Shown here: in pieces, positions 9,667 to 19,977 of the stretch
How the letters are laid out: the number at the start of each line of letters is the position of its first letter
Position numbering within the stretch: the stretch's first letter is position 1
NCBI GenBank assembly: GCA_007693635.1
Contig: REDE01000134.1
Coordinates: forward strand, 1 to 34,642
Length of the DNA stretch: 34,642 bases
Direction: 5' to 3'
Source: Flavobacteriales bacterium
GTDB taxonomy: Bacteria > Bacteroidota > Bacteroidia > Flavobacteriales > Schleiferiaceae
The notes under the pieces: generated by a model
What the model was told of the DNA's origin: nothing
Seen by the model: the letters and a program-made list of their open reading frames with translations, nothing else
Database searches by the model: none
Position numbers and translations under genes: made by a program

Positions 9667-10692
9667 ATGGAAAATCAAGTCATCAAACACACTAATAGCC
9701 TAAAGAAATTACAAATGGAGCCACTTCTTCCCTATCTGGAAATGATAGATACTGAAATAAAAGCCACACCTTTTCCGAATAAATCGCTTTACGAGCCAAT
9801 GGAATACATATTGGGCTTAGGCGGCAAGCGCATTCGACCAATTTTCACACTCTTGGGTGCGGAACTTGCGGGAATACCAGCAAAAGATGCAGTTAATCAA
9901 GCTGTTGCCGTTGAGCTGTTCCACAATTTTTCACTGATGCACGACGACATAATGGATCGATCTGACATCCGAAGAGGCTCGCCAACTGTGCACAAAAAGT
10001 GGGACGAACCCACCGCCATATTATCCGGTGATGCCATGATGGTTATGGCGTACCAATGCTTGATTAAAAACAGTTTCGACGCCACTACCAATCTTATCAA
10101 GGTGTTTTCAAAAATGGCAATAGAAGTCTGTGAAGGTCAAATGGACGACATGAGCTTTGAAAATCAAACACCTTCTAAAGACCAGTACATCGAAATGATT
10201 CGTCAAAAAACTGCAGTTCTAATTGGCGCTTCCCTACAAATTGGCTTTCTAGTGGGAAAAGACGATTCTGAAGCTGCAGACAGACTCTATCGCGCAGGCG
10301 TAAATTGGGGACTTGCCTTCCAAATAAAAGATGACTACCTCGACCTTTACGGAGATGAGAAAATTGGAAAGAAAATTGGCGGCGATATTTTAGCCAACAA
10401 AAAAACATTACTCTACATTGTAACCCGTGAAAAAGCGAGCGCGGAGGATTTAAAAACTTTGGACTATTGGTACAATACCAATACAATTAAGCAAACTCAA
10501 GTGAGTGAAAGCGAAAAAATAAACGCGGTAAGAGGTCTCTTCGACAAGTACAACGCCGCCGAAGAAAGCCTCACATTGGCAAAGTTATATTTCAAAAAAG
10601 GAAATAATCTCTTTAACGAATTAGTGCTCCCTCGCGAACCGCGTAAGACCATACTGAAATTGGCCGAAATGCTCGTTGAACGGGATTTTTAA
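9667..10692 (+). CDS. Polyprenyl synthetase (trans-isoprenyl diphosphate synthase)
   Basis: GGKRIRP, first DD motif LMHDDIMDRSDIRRGSPTVH, second motif FQIKDDYLDLYGD, C-term PREPRKTILKLAEMLVERDF; start MENQV preferred over 9646. Confidence 0.94.
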   Translation: MENQVIKHTNSLKKLQMEPLLPYLEMIDTEIKATPFPNKSLYEPMEYILGLGGKRIRPIFTLLGAELAGIPAKDAVNQAVAVELFHNFSLMHDDIMDRSDIRRGSPTVHKKWDEPTAILSGDAMMVMAYQCLIKNSFDATTNLIKVFSKMAIEVCEGQMDDMSFENQTPSKDQYIEMIRQKTAVLIGASLQIGFLVGKDDSEAADRLYRAGVNWGLAFQIKDDYLDLYGDEKIGKKIGGDILANKKTLLYIVTREKASAEDLKTLDYWYNTNTIKQTQVSESEKINAVRGLFDKYNAAEESLTLAKLYFKKGNNLFNELVLPREPRKTILKLAEMLVERDF

Positions 10693-10748
10693 AAACGATT
10701 TATATACCCAATAAAATTTCAAACAAACAGCACATTATCTTATATATC

Positions 10749-12458
10749 ATGAACGAAAATATCACGAAAAAAGCCCTTAACTGGACAAAAGCACCGTTTG
10801 ACGAAAACACTCAAAAGTCTGTAAATGAATTAATAGAAAATAACCCCCAAGAACTTTACGAGTGTTTCTATAAGGACATCGACTTTGGAACAGGCGGCAT
10901 GCGCGGCATCATGGGGGCTGGAACAAATCGCATTAATAAATACACTTTAGGACAAGCCAGCGAAGGACTTAGTAGATATTTGAAAAAACATTTTCCCGAA
11001 CAAGAAATCCGTATCGCAATTGCCCACGATACGCGCAACAATGCTCGTGAACTGATGGAAGCCGTTCAATCTGTGTTTACCGGACACGATTTTCAGGTTT
11101 TTAGTTTCCCCGATTTTGCCGCTACCCCATTACTCTCCTACGCCGTGCGCACTTTGAAATGCCACGCTGGTATTGTGCTTACCGCTTCCCATAATCCGCC
11201 TAAATACAATGGTTACAAAGTGTATTGGAACGATGGAGGACAAATTGTACCTCCGCACGATGAGGCAATTATCGCTGAAGTAAGGAAGGTAAAATACCAC
11301 GAAATATCCTTTCAAGGAAAGCCTGAAAAAATAACCAGCATTCATGAAGATCTCATTACCGGTTATTTTGAAAAAATAAAAGGACTGAGTCTGTACAATG
11401 GCGATAAACAAATCAAAACCGTATTTACCCCACTTCACGGCACTACTGTTCATGTACTTCCAGATGCCTTAGAGGCTTGTGGATTTAATCGTCCGATAAT
11501 TATTGAAGAACAAGCGACCCCAGACGGTAATTTTTCCACAGTAGCTTCACCAAATCCTGAAGAACCCGAAGCGCTGAAGATGGCCGTACAAAAAGCAATT
11601 GACACCAAAGCAGATTTAGTTCTAGGTACCGACCCCGACGGCGATCGAATTGGCATTGGGGTACCAGATGAGAAAGGAAATTTCGTGTTACTTAACGGAA
11701 ACCAAACGGCAGCGGTTCTTATCAACTACCTCCTCAGTCAACACCAAGATCAAGGCAAAATGCCCAAACAAGCCTTTATCGCCAAAACCATCGTCACGAC
11801 TGACCTTCTAGCGGAAATCGCTCACACCTACGCCGTTGACTGCCTAGAATGCCTAACCGGTTTTAAATGGATTGCAGCGCTTATTCGTGAAAATGAAGGA
11901 AAGAAGAAATTTATTGGCGGCGGAGAAGAAAGCTACGGCTATCTCATAGGCGATTTTGTGCGCGATAAGGACTCCATCATTTCCGCCGTAATGATTGCCG
12001 AAGTAGTGGCCTGGGCAAAAAATAGAGGAAGCAGTTTCTACAAAGAACTAAAAAAACTCTACAATACCTACGGGTACTATCACGATCAATTGTATTCACT
12101 CACCTTAGAAGGAAGTGAAGGCGCGAAAAGAATTAACGAAATGATGAATCGCTTTCGGCAAACTCCCCCCTCCTCACTTATGGGTGAACGCGTTGTGAAA
12201 ATGAAAGATTTTAAAGAAGGTAAGCTAAGGCTTTTGGCAGAAAATGAAATTCACGAACTCGACTTCGAACGCTCGAATGTACTGCAGTTTTTCACAGAAA
12301 AAGGCAGTCGAATTACTGTGCGCCCATCCGGAACAGAGCCGAAAATAAAATTCTATTTCAGCATTAAAGAATCGTTCTCTGGAAATATGAGTCTTGAAGC
12401 CCTCGAGATGAAAGGCACTGAAAAAGTAGAAAAATGCAAGGCCGACCTAGGTCTTTAA
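10749..12458 (+). CDS. Phospho-sugar mutase (phosphoglucomutase/phosphomannomutase)
   Basis: FGTGGMRGIMGAG, catalytic TASHNPPKYNGYKVYW, TDPDGDRIGI, GGGEESYGYLIGDFVRDKD, RPSGTEPKIKFY. Confidence 0.96.
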   Translation: MNENITKKALNWTKAPFDENTQKSVNELIENNPQELYECFYKDIDFGTGGMRGIMGAGTNRINKYTLGQASEGLSRYLKKHFPEQEIRIAIAHDTRNNARELMEAVQSVFTGHDFQVFSFPDFAATPLLSYAVRTLKCHAGIVLTASHNPPKYNGYKVYWNDGGQIVPPHDEAIIAEVRKVKYHEISFQGKPEKITSIHEDLITGYFEKIKGLSLYNGDKQIKTVFTPLHGTTVHVLPDALEACGFNRPIIIEEQATPDGNFSTVASPNPEEPEALKMAVQKAIDTKADLVLGTDPDGDRIGIGVPDEKGNFVLLNGNQTAAVLINYLLSQHQDQGKMPKQAFIAKTIVTTDLLAEIAHTYAVDCLECLTGFKWIAALIRENEGKKKFIGGGEESYGYLIGDFVRDKDSIISAVMIAEVVAWAKNRGSSFYKELKKLYNTYGYYHDQLYSLTLEGSEGAKRINEMMNRFRQTPPSSLMGERVVKMKDFKEGKLRLLAENEIHELDFERSNVLQFFTEKGSRITVRPSGTEPKIKFYFSIKESFSGNMSLEALEMKGTEKVEKCKADLGL

Positions 12459-12471
12459 TAAACAAGTCATT

Positions 12472-13746
12472 TTGATGATAACAATAGCATACTGCCACAA
12501 CAAAACCTCGAGACTTCTAACTGTTGCTCGGAAAGTCTCAAAACTGAGCATTATTGTCACACTTACAGCTTTATACAGCTGTGAAGTAAGCAACGAGGCG
12601 AGCAGTATTTCTTCGAATACACCTGAAAATGTACGCTATAAAGCCAAGCTCGTCCTCAACGATAGCATTGACTTGCCTTTTATCATAGAATACACTTCTG
12701 GAAGTTCTTTGGTATTGCATAACAGTACGGAGAAAATAGAGATGATCCCGGAAAGCAACGCTGATAGTATTAACTTCCAGTTTCCTGTATTTAATTCAGC
12801 ACTGAAATTTATCGAACACGACAATGGTGAATTGAGCGGTTTTTTTCACGACTACGATAAAGGACCTGAATTTTCCCTTCGATTTATTGCCGTACCATCC
12901 AACGAACCAAGATTTACTACGAGCACTACCCCATGCTGTAGTTTGAATTACCCCTGGGAGGTTATCATGCGTTACGACTCAGATAAGCCGCGTCACGCAC
13001 TGGGAGAGTTTTTTCAAAATGAATCAATCGTTACCGGCTCAATCATCACTCAGTCTGGAGATTACCGATATCTAGAAGGCGTTCTCGACGGTGACCAAAT
13101 GAGTTTGGCTACCTTCGACGGTAAATTTGCCTACGTATTTCGCGCACGCCTGCAAAACAACGAATTTCTTGGACACTACTTCGCGGGCAACTCCGAGGCT
13201 ATTCCCTGGAAGGCAATCCGCAACGATGACTTCCGTCTTCCCAGCTCCAGTTCACTTACATTTATAAAGTCCGAGTACGATAAATTCAGCTTTAACTTCC
13301 CTGATAAAAACGGCAACCTTAGAGGCGTTATTGAAGGAAAGGTCAACCTAGTTCAAATTTTAGGCTCGTGGTGTCCAAATTGCATGGACGAGGCTCGAGT
13401 ATTGGAGAAATGGTTTCAGCGATATCAAGACAAGGGACTGGTAGTAACCGGCTTGGCCTTTGAATATACCGCCGATGAGGAAAAAGGCTGGCAAGCTATC
13501 GAAAAAATGAAGCGCGATTTACAGTTGAGCTACCCTATACTTTTTGCCGGCCAAGCCACACCTCAAGCCACACAAGAGGCGCTTCCTATGCTCAACAAGG
13601 TAATGGCCTACCCTACAATCATTGTTATTGATAGAAAGGGCAACGTGAGGCAAATAAAAACCGGCTTCAAAGGCCCTGGAACTTCCTATTTCACGGCCTA
13701 TAAAAAAGATATGGAAAGTTTGATCAACGAGCTCCTTCATGAGTAA
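12472..13746 (+). CDS. TlpA-family thioredoxin-like lipoprotein
   Basis: Lipobox-like TALYSC; C-terminal thioredoxin fold with GSWCPNCMDEARVLEKW and cis-Pro region AYPTIIVID. Confidence 0.88.
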   Translation: MMITIAYCHNKTSRLLTVARKVSKLSIIVTLTALYSCEVSNEASSISSNTPENVRYKAKLVLNDSIDLPFIIEYTSGSSLVLHNSTEKIEMIPESNADSINFQFPVFNSALKFIEHDNGELSGFFHDYDKGPEFSLRFIAVPSNEPRFTTSTTPCCSLNYPWEVIMRYDSDKPRHALGEFFQNESIVTGSIITQSGDYRYLEGVLDGDQMSLATFDGKFAYVFRARLQNNEFLGHYFAGNSEAIPWKAIRNDDFRLPSSSSLTFIKSEYDKFSFNFPDKNGNLRGVIEGKVNLVQILGSWCPNCMDEARVLEKWFQRYQDKGLVVTGLAFEYTADEEKGWQAIEKMKRDLQLSYPILFAGQATPQATQEALPMLNKVMAYPTIIVIDRKGNVRQIKTGFKGPGTSYFTAYKKDMESLINELLHE

Positions 13747-14206
13747 AAAGAATAAAAAAAACGACCCTAAAAAGGCGATTTTTGAAAAGTTAAAGAAAGC
13801 CAACCCTCGTGAACTTGACCAGTATTTCTCCGAAGAGAATGAAGATGTATTCAGCAACTTCGACTGCCTGAGCTGTGCCAATTGCTGCAAAACAACCGGA
13901 CCACTCTTTAATCAAGCGGATATTTCCAGAATATCGAAATATATTGGAATGAAAGAAGGTGGTTTTGTTGAAAGTTACCTGCAAATAGACGAGGATGAGG
14001 ATTATGTGTTGAAAAAACTTCCATGTGCTTTTTTAGGAGAGGATAACCGATGCTCCATTTATGACGTACGGCCCAAAGCGTGTCGGGAATATCCGCATAC
14101 ACATCAAAAGAGACAACACGAAATATTGAAGCTCACGAAAATCAATTACAGTATTTGTCCGGCTGCTGAACAAATTGTGCAACGAGTTTTTAGCAGATTA
14201 CAATAA
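13739..14206 (+). CDS. YkgJ-family cysteine-cluster protein
   Basis: CLSCANCCKTTGP...LPCAFLGEDNRCSIYDVRPKACREYPHT; 8-nt overlap with upstream gene. Confidence 0.9.
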   Translation: MSKKNKKNDPKKAIFEKLKKANPRELDQYFSEENEDVFSNFDCLSCANCCKTTGPLFNQADISRISKYIGMKEGGFVESYLQIDEDEDYVLKKLPCAFLGEDNRCSIYDVRPKACREYPHTHQKRQHEILKLTKINYSICPAAEQIVQRVFSRLQ

Positions 14207-14222
14207 ACAAAATCAAATTATT

Positions 14223-14972
14223 ATGACTAGTCTGGGAATCATTCCTGCTCGCCACGCGTCTACCCGGCTTCCCGGCAAACCATTGGCTGATATAGGCGGC
14301 AAACCAATGATACAACGTGTATACGAAGCAGCCGCATCGGGGGTTGATTGGCTCATAGTCGCTACTGACTCTGAAGAGATCGGCAGTATAGTTAAGAGTT
14401 TCGGCGGGGAGGTTATCCTCACGGGATCTCATCATATCAACGGGACTTCACGATGCGCAGAGGCATTGCAAACTTGGACAAAAAGCATCGGTAGAACCCC
14501 AGATGTAGTTGTAAATATTCAGGGCGATGAACCCCTTCTTAAAGCCTCCACAATTGAACAATTGGTGCACTTATTTCATCGAAATGAAGTAGAATTGGCG
14601 ACTTTAGTGCAAGTTATTAGCAAAAATGAAATACCGAAGGAGGGCAGTGATGTCTATGTTGTTTGCGACAAATATCAAAAAGCATTGTACTTCAGTAGAT
14701 CAGTGATCCCTTTTATAAGAGACGAAAATAAAGAAGATTGGAGCAGTGTCCATCCTTATCTAAAGCATATAGGAATGTATGCCTTTCGACCAAAAACCCT
14801 TCTAGAAATTTCAGAATGGGAAGAAGGAAAATTAGAGTTTGTTGAAAAACTAGAGCAACTTCGCTGGCTGGAAAACGGCCAAAACATCTATGTAGTCGAG
14901 ACTGATTATGAATGCATTAGCGTAGATACACCAGAAGACCTAGAAAAAGTACGTCGTCTTAATTGGGATTGA
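14223..14972 (+). CDS. kdsB: 3-deoxy-manno-octulosonate cytidylyltransferase
   Basis: GIIPARHASTRLPGKPLADIGGKPMIQRVYE, VVNIQGDEPLL, HIGMYAFRPKTL...LEFVEKLEQLRWLENG. Confidence 0.95.
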   Translation: MTSLGIIPARHASTRLPGKPLADIGGKPMIQRVYEAAASGVDWLIVATDSEEIGSIVKSFGGEVILTGSHHINGTSRCAEALQTWTKSIGRTPDVVVNIQGDEPLLKASTIEQLVHLFHRNEVELATLVQVISKNEIPKEGSDVYVVCDKYQKALYFSRSVIPFIRDENKEDWSSVHPYLKHIGMYAFRPKTLLEISEWEEGKLEFVEKLEQLRWLENGQNIYVVETDYECISVDTPEDLEKVRRLNWD

Positions 14973-15108
14973 CAACCTCCATTTTACCATCCGGCATTTT
15001 CAGTACACGAATTGATTTTGAATAATGGAGCAAACGCTTAATGGTTTTCTCCGATGGGCCATTGAGCGAGGCCTGATCTTTTTTATGAGGGGTAGTCGTT
15101 TTATGCAT
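14959..15108 (-). CDS. Small conserved-looking protein (49 aa from MHKTTTPHKK)
   Basis: GPSEKTIKRLLHYSKSIRVLKMPDGKMEVVNPN; upstream-adjacent to an ECF sigma gene; convergent 14-nt overlap with kdsB. Confidence 0.6.
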   Translation of the reverse strand: MHKTTTPHKKDQASLNGPSEKTIKRLLHYSKSIRVLKMPDGKMEVVNPN

Positions 15109-15209
15109 GATAAATATGGTTACGTTGATTAGATAACGCAACCACATTTTTCTTTATTATCTGAGATATCTAAAATATTTCCCAAAAGAATGAAATCGCC
15201 CTACAGGGA

Positions 15210-15824
15210 CTATTTCTGGCTCAAAATAATATTATTCTCAGCGATAACTTTACGCAAGTTGATTAAAGCGTAACGCATTCTTCCAAGCGCTGTGTTTATG
15301 CTTACACCCGTTTGTTCTGCGATGTCTTTAAAACTCAAATCAGCATAAATACGCATTTCCAAAACCTCACGCTGCTCAGCGGGTAAAAGTTCCAGCAAGG
15401 AAATTGCCTTAGACTCAATCTGCTCCTTAATGATTTTTGCTTCAATGGTAAGCGAGTCATCTTTTATGTTAGCCATAAAGTCGTATTCGCCCAAGGGAGT
15501 AACCTTGCGCTGCTTCTTTTCTCGACGAAAGTGATCAATAACTAAGTTGTGAGCAATTCGCATCGCCCACTGAATGAATTTACCTTCTTCATTATATCTA
15601 CTGGTGCGGATGGTGTTGATAATTTTCAAAAAAGTATCCTGAAATACGTCCTCCGCTAGTTCACGATCGCGAACTTTTGATAGAATAAACATGAACAATC
15701 TGTCCTTGTGACGACGAATGAGCGTTTCCAAAGCTTTTTCATCACCTCCACCATACATGCGCACTAATTGCGCATCTTGTGCATCTGTATACAGCATACC
15801 TATCCTTTTAAGGTTAATATTCAA
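15210..15824 (-). CDS. RNA polymerase sigma-70 factor, ECF subfamily
   Basis: Region 2 ELAEDVFQDTFLKIINTI...WAMRIAHNLVIDHFRREKKQR; region 4 EQREVLEMRIYADLSFKDIAEQTGVSINTALGRMRYALINLRK. Confidence 0.95.
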   Translation of the reverse strand: MNINLKRIGMLYTDAQDAQLVRMYGGGDEKALETLIRRHKDRLFMFILSKVRDRELAEDVFQDTFLKIINTIRTSRYNEEGKFIQWAMRIAHNLVIDHFRREKKQRKVTPLGEYDFMANIKDDSLTIEAKIIKEQIESKAISLLELLPAEQREVLEMRIYADLSFKDIAEQTGVSINTALGRMRYALINLRKVIAENNIILSQK

Positions 15825-16088
15825 GGAATTAAAAGTAGCTGTCTACCGATAGGCAAATGGTTTTATGTGTAACGAAGCAACAAACCTAGGAAAAATTTTC
15901 GATATAACAAAAATTTAATTTAAAAAACTTGACAAAAATTTTAGGTTTTGTAAAAAACACCCCTAAAAATGGGCTTTTAGTCACAGAAAAAAAATTAGGC
16001 ATGACGATCTTCGAGATAAAGCGAGATTTATCAAAGAATATCGAAGGATTTTATCATTTCTGCAAACCTATCATCCTTCTAAAGGGTT

Positions 16089-16096
16089 TAACTTTG
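16089..16096 (+). promoter_or_regulatory. TAnnTTTG -7 element upstream of uvrA
   Basis: TAACTTTG, 20 nt before the ATG; no clear -33 TTTG. Confidence 0.4.
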
Positions 16097-16115
16097 CACC
16101 CTACCAAATAAAATT

Positions 16116-18911
16116 ATGGAAGAGCTTTCGCCAAAAAAATATATTTTAATCAAAGGAGCCCGAGTACACAATCTTAAAAACATTGATCTGGCCATTCCTA
16201 GAAACCAACTAATCACTATTACTGGCTTAAGTGGCAGCGGTAAATCATCTTTAGCTTTCGACACTTTATATGCGGAAGGTCAAAGGAGATATGTGGAAAG
16301 CTTGTCGGCCTATGCTCGCCAGTTCATGGGCAAGCTAGAAAAACCGGAGGTGGATTATATAAAAGGGATTGCCCCCGCTATTGCCATTCAACAGAAAGTA
16401 ACTTCTAGAAATCCACGTTCAACAGTAGGTACCGTAACGGAAATTTACGACTATTTACGTGTGATGTATGCCCGAATTGGCAAAACCATCTCACCCATTA
16501 GTGGTCATGAGGTCAAGTCGCACAGCGTTGAAGATGTTATATCCGCGGTGATTAAGCTCGCCGAGGGAACCAAGTTTATGATATGCTATAAACCAGATTG
16601 GCTCAACAGAACACCTGCCGCCCAACTGGATGTTTTACAACAGCAAGGCTATAGCCGACTTTTTGATGGAGAAAATACTCTTCGCATCGACGAATTGATG
16701 GAGAATCCACCAAAATTAAGTCTTATAAAAAATTGGATGGTCATAGTGGACCGAGCTTCTGTACAAAAAGACGACGATGAAAACCAAGCGCGAATTGCCG
16801 ACTCCATTCAAATAGCCTTCTTCGAAGGTAAGGGAAGCTGCCATATTGTTATTCCCGGACAGGAAACCCTTGTATTTTCTAATTTATTCGAACTCGACGG
16901 AATCAGCTTTAACGAACCCAGCATTCATTTTTTCAGTTTTAACAACCCCTACGGAGCCTGCCCCACTTGCGAAGGATTTGGATCAGTGATTGGATTCGAC
17001 GAAGATTTGGTCATTCCCAATCCCAAACGCTCCTTATTTGACAACGCAGTAGTTCCCTGGAACGGAGAAAAAATGTCGAAATGGAAAAACGACTTCATCC
17101 GTTACGCCTCGGAATATAACTTTCCTATTCATCGTGCATATCGCGATTTGAGCGATGATGAGAAGAAATTGCTTTGGAACGGAAAAGCAAAGGTGAAGGG
17201 TATCCGACAGTTTTTTGAATACCTAGAAAAAAAGAGCTATAAAATTCAATATCGAGTAATGCTGAGTCGGTACCGAGGTAAAACGAAATGCCACGAATGC
17301 AATGGCACTCGACTAAGGAAAGAAACTGATTTCGTAAAAATTGGCGGCAAAAGCATTATGGAACTCTCGGTAATGCCCATCTATCAGCTGCGAAATTGGT
17401 TTTCTAAACTAGAACTCTCGACCACAGAAAAACAAATTTGTAAAAGACTCCTGCCAGAGATCGAGTCGCGATTGAATTTTGTGGAGCAAGTAGGACTTGG
17501 CTACCTAACGCTGAATCGCGGGTCCAGCACGCTTTCCGGCGGCGAGTCGCAGCGCATTAATCTAGCCACCTCACTAGGCAGCAGTCTCGTTGGGTCCATG
17601 TATATTTTGGACGAACCCAGCATTGGACTACACCCCAAAGACACCGATCGCCTAATTGAAGTCATCAAAGGACTCAAGCAGCTCGGCAATACGGTGATTG
17701 TGGTGGAACACGACGAAGAAATGATGCGCGCCTCGGATATGATTATCGATATAGGACCCGGCGCCGGACAGCTTGGTGGCGAGGTAGTGTTTTCCGGCAC
17801 GTTGGAGAATCTATTGTTGGAAAAAAACAGCCTAACGGGAAAGTACCTTCGAAAAGAGCTCGTAATTAAAACCCCCGAAAAACACCGACCCGCAAAGTCA
17901 TTTATCGAAGTTTTGGGAGCATCCGAAAACAATCTCCAAGACGTACACGCCAAGTTCCCACGAAAAAGTTTAAGCGTAGTTACGGGCGTTTCCGGCTCGG
18001 GAAAATCAACACTGGTCAACAAAGTCTTGTACCCCGCCCTCATGAGAGAAATAATGGGACATGGCGATCGACCGGGAAAACACGACGGAATTAGTGGTGA
18101 CTTCAAAGATATAGAAAACATTGAGTTCATCGACCAAAATCCAATTGGAAAATCCTCGAGATCGAATCCCGTTACCTACCTAAAAGTCTACGACGATATT
18201 CGCAACCTCTTTGCCAAACAAGCCCTTTCCGGAATTCGTGGATACAAACCAAAACACTTTTCCTTTAACGTAGCCGGGGGGCGCTGCGACAGCTGTGAAG
18301 GCGAAGGGACGGTTACCGTCTCCATGCAATTTATGGCCGACATCCACCTTAAATGCGAAAGCTGCGATGGAAAACGCTTCAAAAAAGAAATTCTAGAAGT
18401 TCGCTTTGAAGACAAATCCATATCGGATATCCTGGAAATGGACGTTTCTGAAGCCATTGCGTTTTTCTCAAAAAATGGACAAGATAAAATTGCACGAAGT
18501 CTTCAGCCTTTACTGGATGTCGGACTCGATTATGTAAAACTTGGCCAAAGCTCAAATACACTATCCGGAGGAGAAGCACAACGCGTAAAACTTGCGCTAT
18601 TCTTATCACGCGGACAGCATAAAGGCAACGATTTATACATCTTTGACGAACCAACAACCGGCCTGCATTTTCACGACATCTCCAAACTTCTAGACAGCTT
18701 TAATGCTTTAGTAGACAGAGGGCACACCTTAATAGTTATTGAACATCATCCTGATGTAATTAAAAACGCAGACTGGATCATCGATATGGGGCCCGAAGGA
18801 GGCGATCGTGGAGGAAATATTATCTATCAAGGCCCGGTAGCCGGACTGATGGATTGTGCCGAATCGGTTACCCGACCTTACATTGAAGAAGTGGTGAATT
18901 TAGAGAAATAA
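16116..18911 (+). CDS. uvrA: Excinuclease ABC subunit A
   Basis: 931 aa; GLSGSGKSSLAFDTLYAEGQRRYVESLSAYARQFMG, STLSGGESQRINLA, GVSGSGKSTLVNK, zinc-module cysteines, TLSGGEAQRVKLA. Confidence 0.98.
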   Translation: MEELSPKKYILIKGARVHNLKNIDLAIPRNQLITITGLSGSGKSSLAFDTLYAEGQRRYVESLSAYARQFMGKLEKPEVDYIKGIAPAIAIQQKVTSRNPRSTVGTVTEIYDYLRVMYARIGKTISPISGHEVKSHSVEDVISAVIKLAEGTKFMICYKPDWLNRTPAAQLDVLQQQGYSRLFDGENTLRIDELMENPPKLSLIKNWMVIVDRASVQKDDDENQARIADSIQIAFFEGKGSCHIVIPGQETLVFSNLFELDGISFNEPSIHFFSFNNPYGACPTCEGFGSVIGFDEDLVIPNPKRSLFDNAVVPWNGEKMSKWKNDFIRYASEYNFPIHRAYRDLSDDEKKLLWNGKAKVKGIRQFFEYLEKKSYKIQYRVMLSRYRGKTKCHECNGTRLRKETDFVKIGGKSIMELSVMPIYQLRNWFSKLELSTTEKQICKRLLPEIESRLNFVEQVGLGYLTLNRGSSTLSGGESQRINLATSLGSSLVGSMYILDEPSIGLHPKDTDRLIEVIKGLKQLGNTVIVVEHDEEMMRASDMIIDIGPGAGQLGGEVVFSGTLENLLLEKNSLTGKYLRKELVIKTPEKHRPAKSFIEVLGASENNLQDVHAKFPRKSLSVVTGVSGSGKSTLVNKVLYPALMREIMGHGDRPGKHDGISGDFKDIENIEFIDQNPIGKSSRSNPVTYLKVYDDIRNLFAKQALSGIRGYKPKHFSFNVAGGRCDSCEGEGTVTVSMQFMADIHLKCESCDGKRFKKEILEVRFEDKSISDILEMDVSEAIAFFSKNGQDKIARSLQPLLDVGLDYVKLGQSSNTLSGGEAQRVKLALFLSRGQHKGNDLYIFDEPTTGLHFHDISKLLDSFNALVDRGHTLIVIEHHPDVIKNADWIIDMGPEGGDRGGNIIYQGPVAGLMDCAESVTRPYIEEVVNLEK

Positions 18912-18944
18912 GGGGTTGAGTGTGTGACTTATTTACAAAGAAAT

Positions 18945-18962
18945 CAACCCAGTGAAGGGTTG
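18945..18962. terminator. Hairpin between convergent uvrA and CIA30 gene
   Basis: CAACCC-AGTGAA-GGGTTG; no clear T tract, so a weak terminator call. Confidence 0.35.
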
Positions 18963-18966
18963 GTGA

Positions 18967-19515
18967 TTACTCCACCCCTATCCAATCAATCAACAATTCA
19001 AAGTCTTCTTCTTGACCGTTGGCGATCAAAAAGCTCATTTGCTCGATGCTTGCAAAGTTGAAATTTGGAATGTTTAATTTCCGTCCGCGAAATGAAGGGT
19101 AAAATTCACTAATTGCAAATTTCAAGACTTCCCATTCCCCGGAAGTGGAAAATTGCTGCACGTAAGACTCATTCTGTGAGATTTGACTTTTCAAACGAAA
19201 TTGGTAGCGCTTAGCATCTCCCTTTATGCGCATAACAATGAACTTCGTTTCTTCTTTGAGCTGTATTCGTTTATTCAATTGAACCGAGGTAAATCCTCCG
19301 TTATTAGCCAAGGACACTTTACCGGAGAATAATCCGTGCCCAGAATTGGTTAAGACCAATGAGCCTTTAGAAACCCCACCCATGACGCCATCATTAACGA
19401 CCCGCCATTCTTTAATATTCGTTTGTGACGAGAAAGTGTAAATTTTTTCCATGTTTGAAGTTGTGAAAATACCAGCCAAGAAAAGCATTGGTATATATTG
19501 CCATGAATGATTCAT
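18967..19515 (-). CDS. CIA30-family protein (NADH:ubiquinone oxidoreductase intermediate-associated 30-like)
   Basis: EWRVVNDGVMGGVSKGSL...LFSGKVSLANNGGFTSVQ...LKFAISEFYPSFRGR; typical bacterial CIA30 domain. Confidence 0.85.
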   Translation of the reverse strand: MNHSWQYIPMLFLAGIFTTSNMEKIYTFSSQTNIKEWRVVNDGVMGGVSKGSLVLTNSGHGLFSGKVSLANNGGFTSVQLNKRIQLKEETKFIVMRIKGDAKRYQFRLKSQISQNESYVQQFSTSGEWEVLKFAISEFYPSFRGRKLNIPNFNFASIEQMSFLIANGQEEDFELLIDWIGVE

Positions 19516-19591
19516 AGTTGTTTGTAATTACCTATTTTAAAACGATATAGAAATCGTTCATTCCTTAGTGACGCCAACATGAAAAACAACC

Positions 19592-19786
19592 TCAGGATTG
19601 TCTTTCCGAATTAGCCTCATATCTATTGGATAGCAGCATCGATAAAATCAAGAAAATCATCGAAATTACAACAAGGTAATATCCGGAATTATTCGACCAG
19701 TGATAATTATTATGGTCTACTAAGGCCAGAGAAGTCATTATAATAATCGAGGCGACAAATATTAAAAACAATCGGAATTTCTTCAT
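19592..19786 (-). CDS. Small hypothetical membrane protein (2 TM)
   Basis: 64 aa with two hydrophobic helices; MKKF start; no family recognised. Confidence 0.5.
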   Translation of the reverse strand: MKKFRLFLIFVASIIIMTSLALVDHNNYHWSNNSGYYLVVISMIFLILSMLLSNRYEANSERQS

Positions 19787-19977
19787 TTTAAATTTTAGCC
19801 AAGTTCAAGAAAAAACACAACCATCAAACTTTTTGCTCTCTAAGGCACATCGCATAACATAAGAGAGGTCATTAATCAAACAAAAAGAGTTCTTTCAAAT
19901 GTCTGAGGCCTATACAAGCCCCTAAACTTATAGCTTTCTAAGACTACTTGCAATTATTCAAGCGATAAACACCCATA

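Noticed and set aside
15929-16111. 60-aa plus ORF before uvrA
   Set aside because: AT-rich leader sequence, contains the uvrA -7 box region; no evidence for coding
17501-18130. 209-aa minus-strand ORF
   Set aside because: Antisense shadow of uvrA, Ser/Pro-rich translation typical of shadow frames
16116-18911. Possible divergent UvrA paralog (UvrA2/antibiotic-type)
   Set aside because: Full-length with canonical UvrA motifs and both zinc-module cysteine sets; looks like ordinary UvrA
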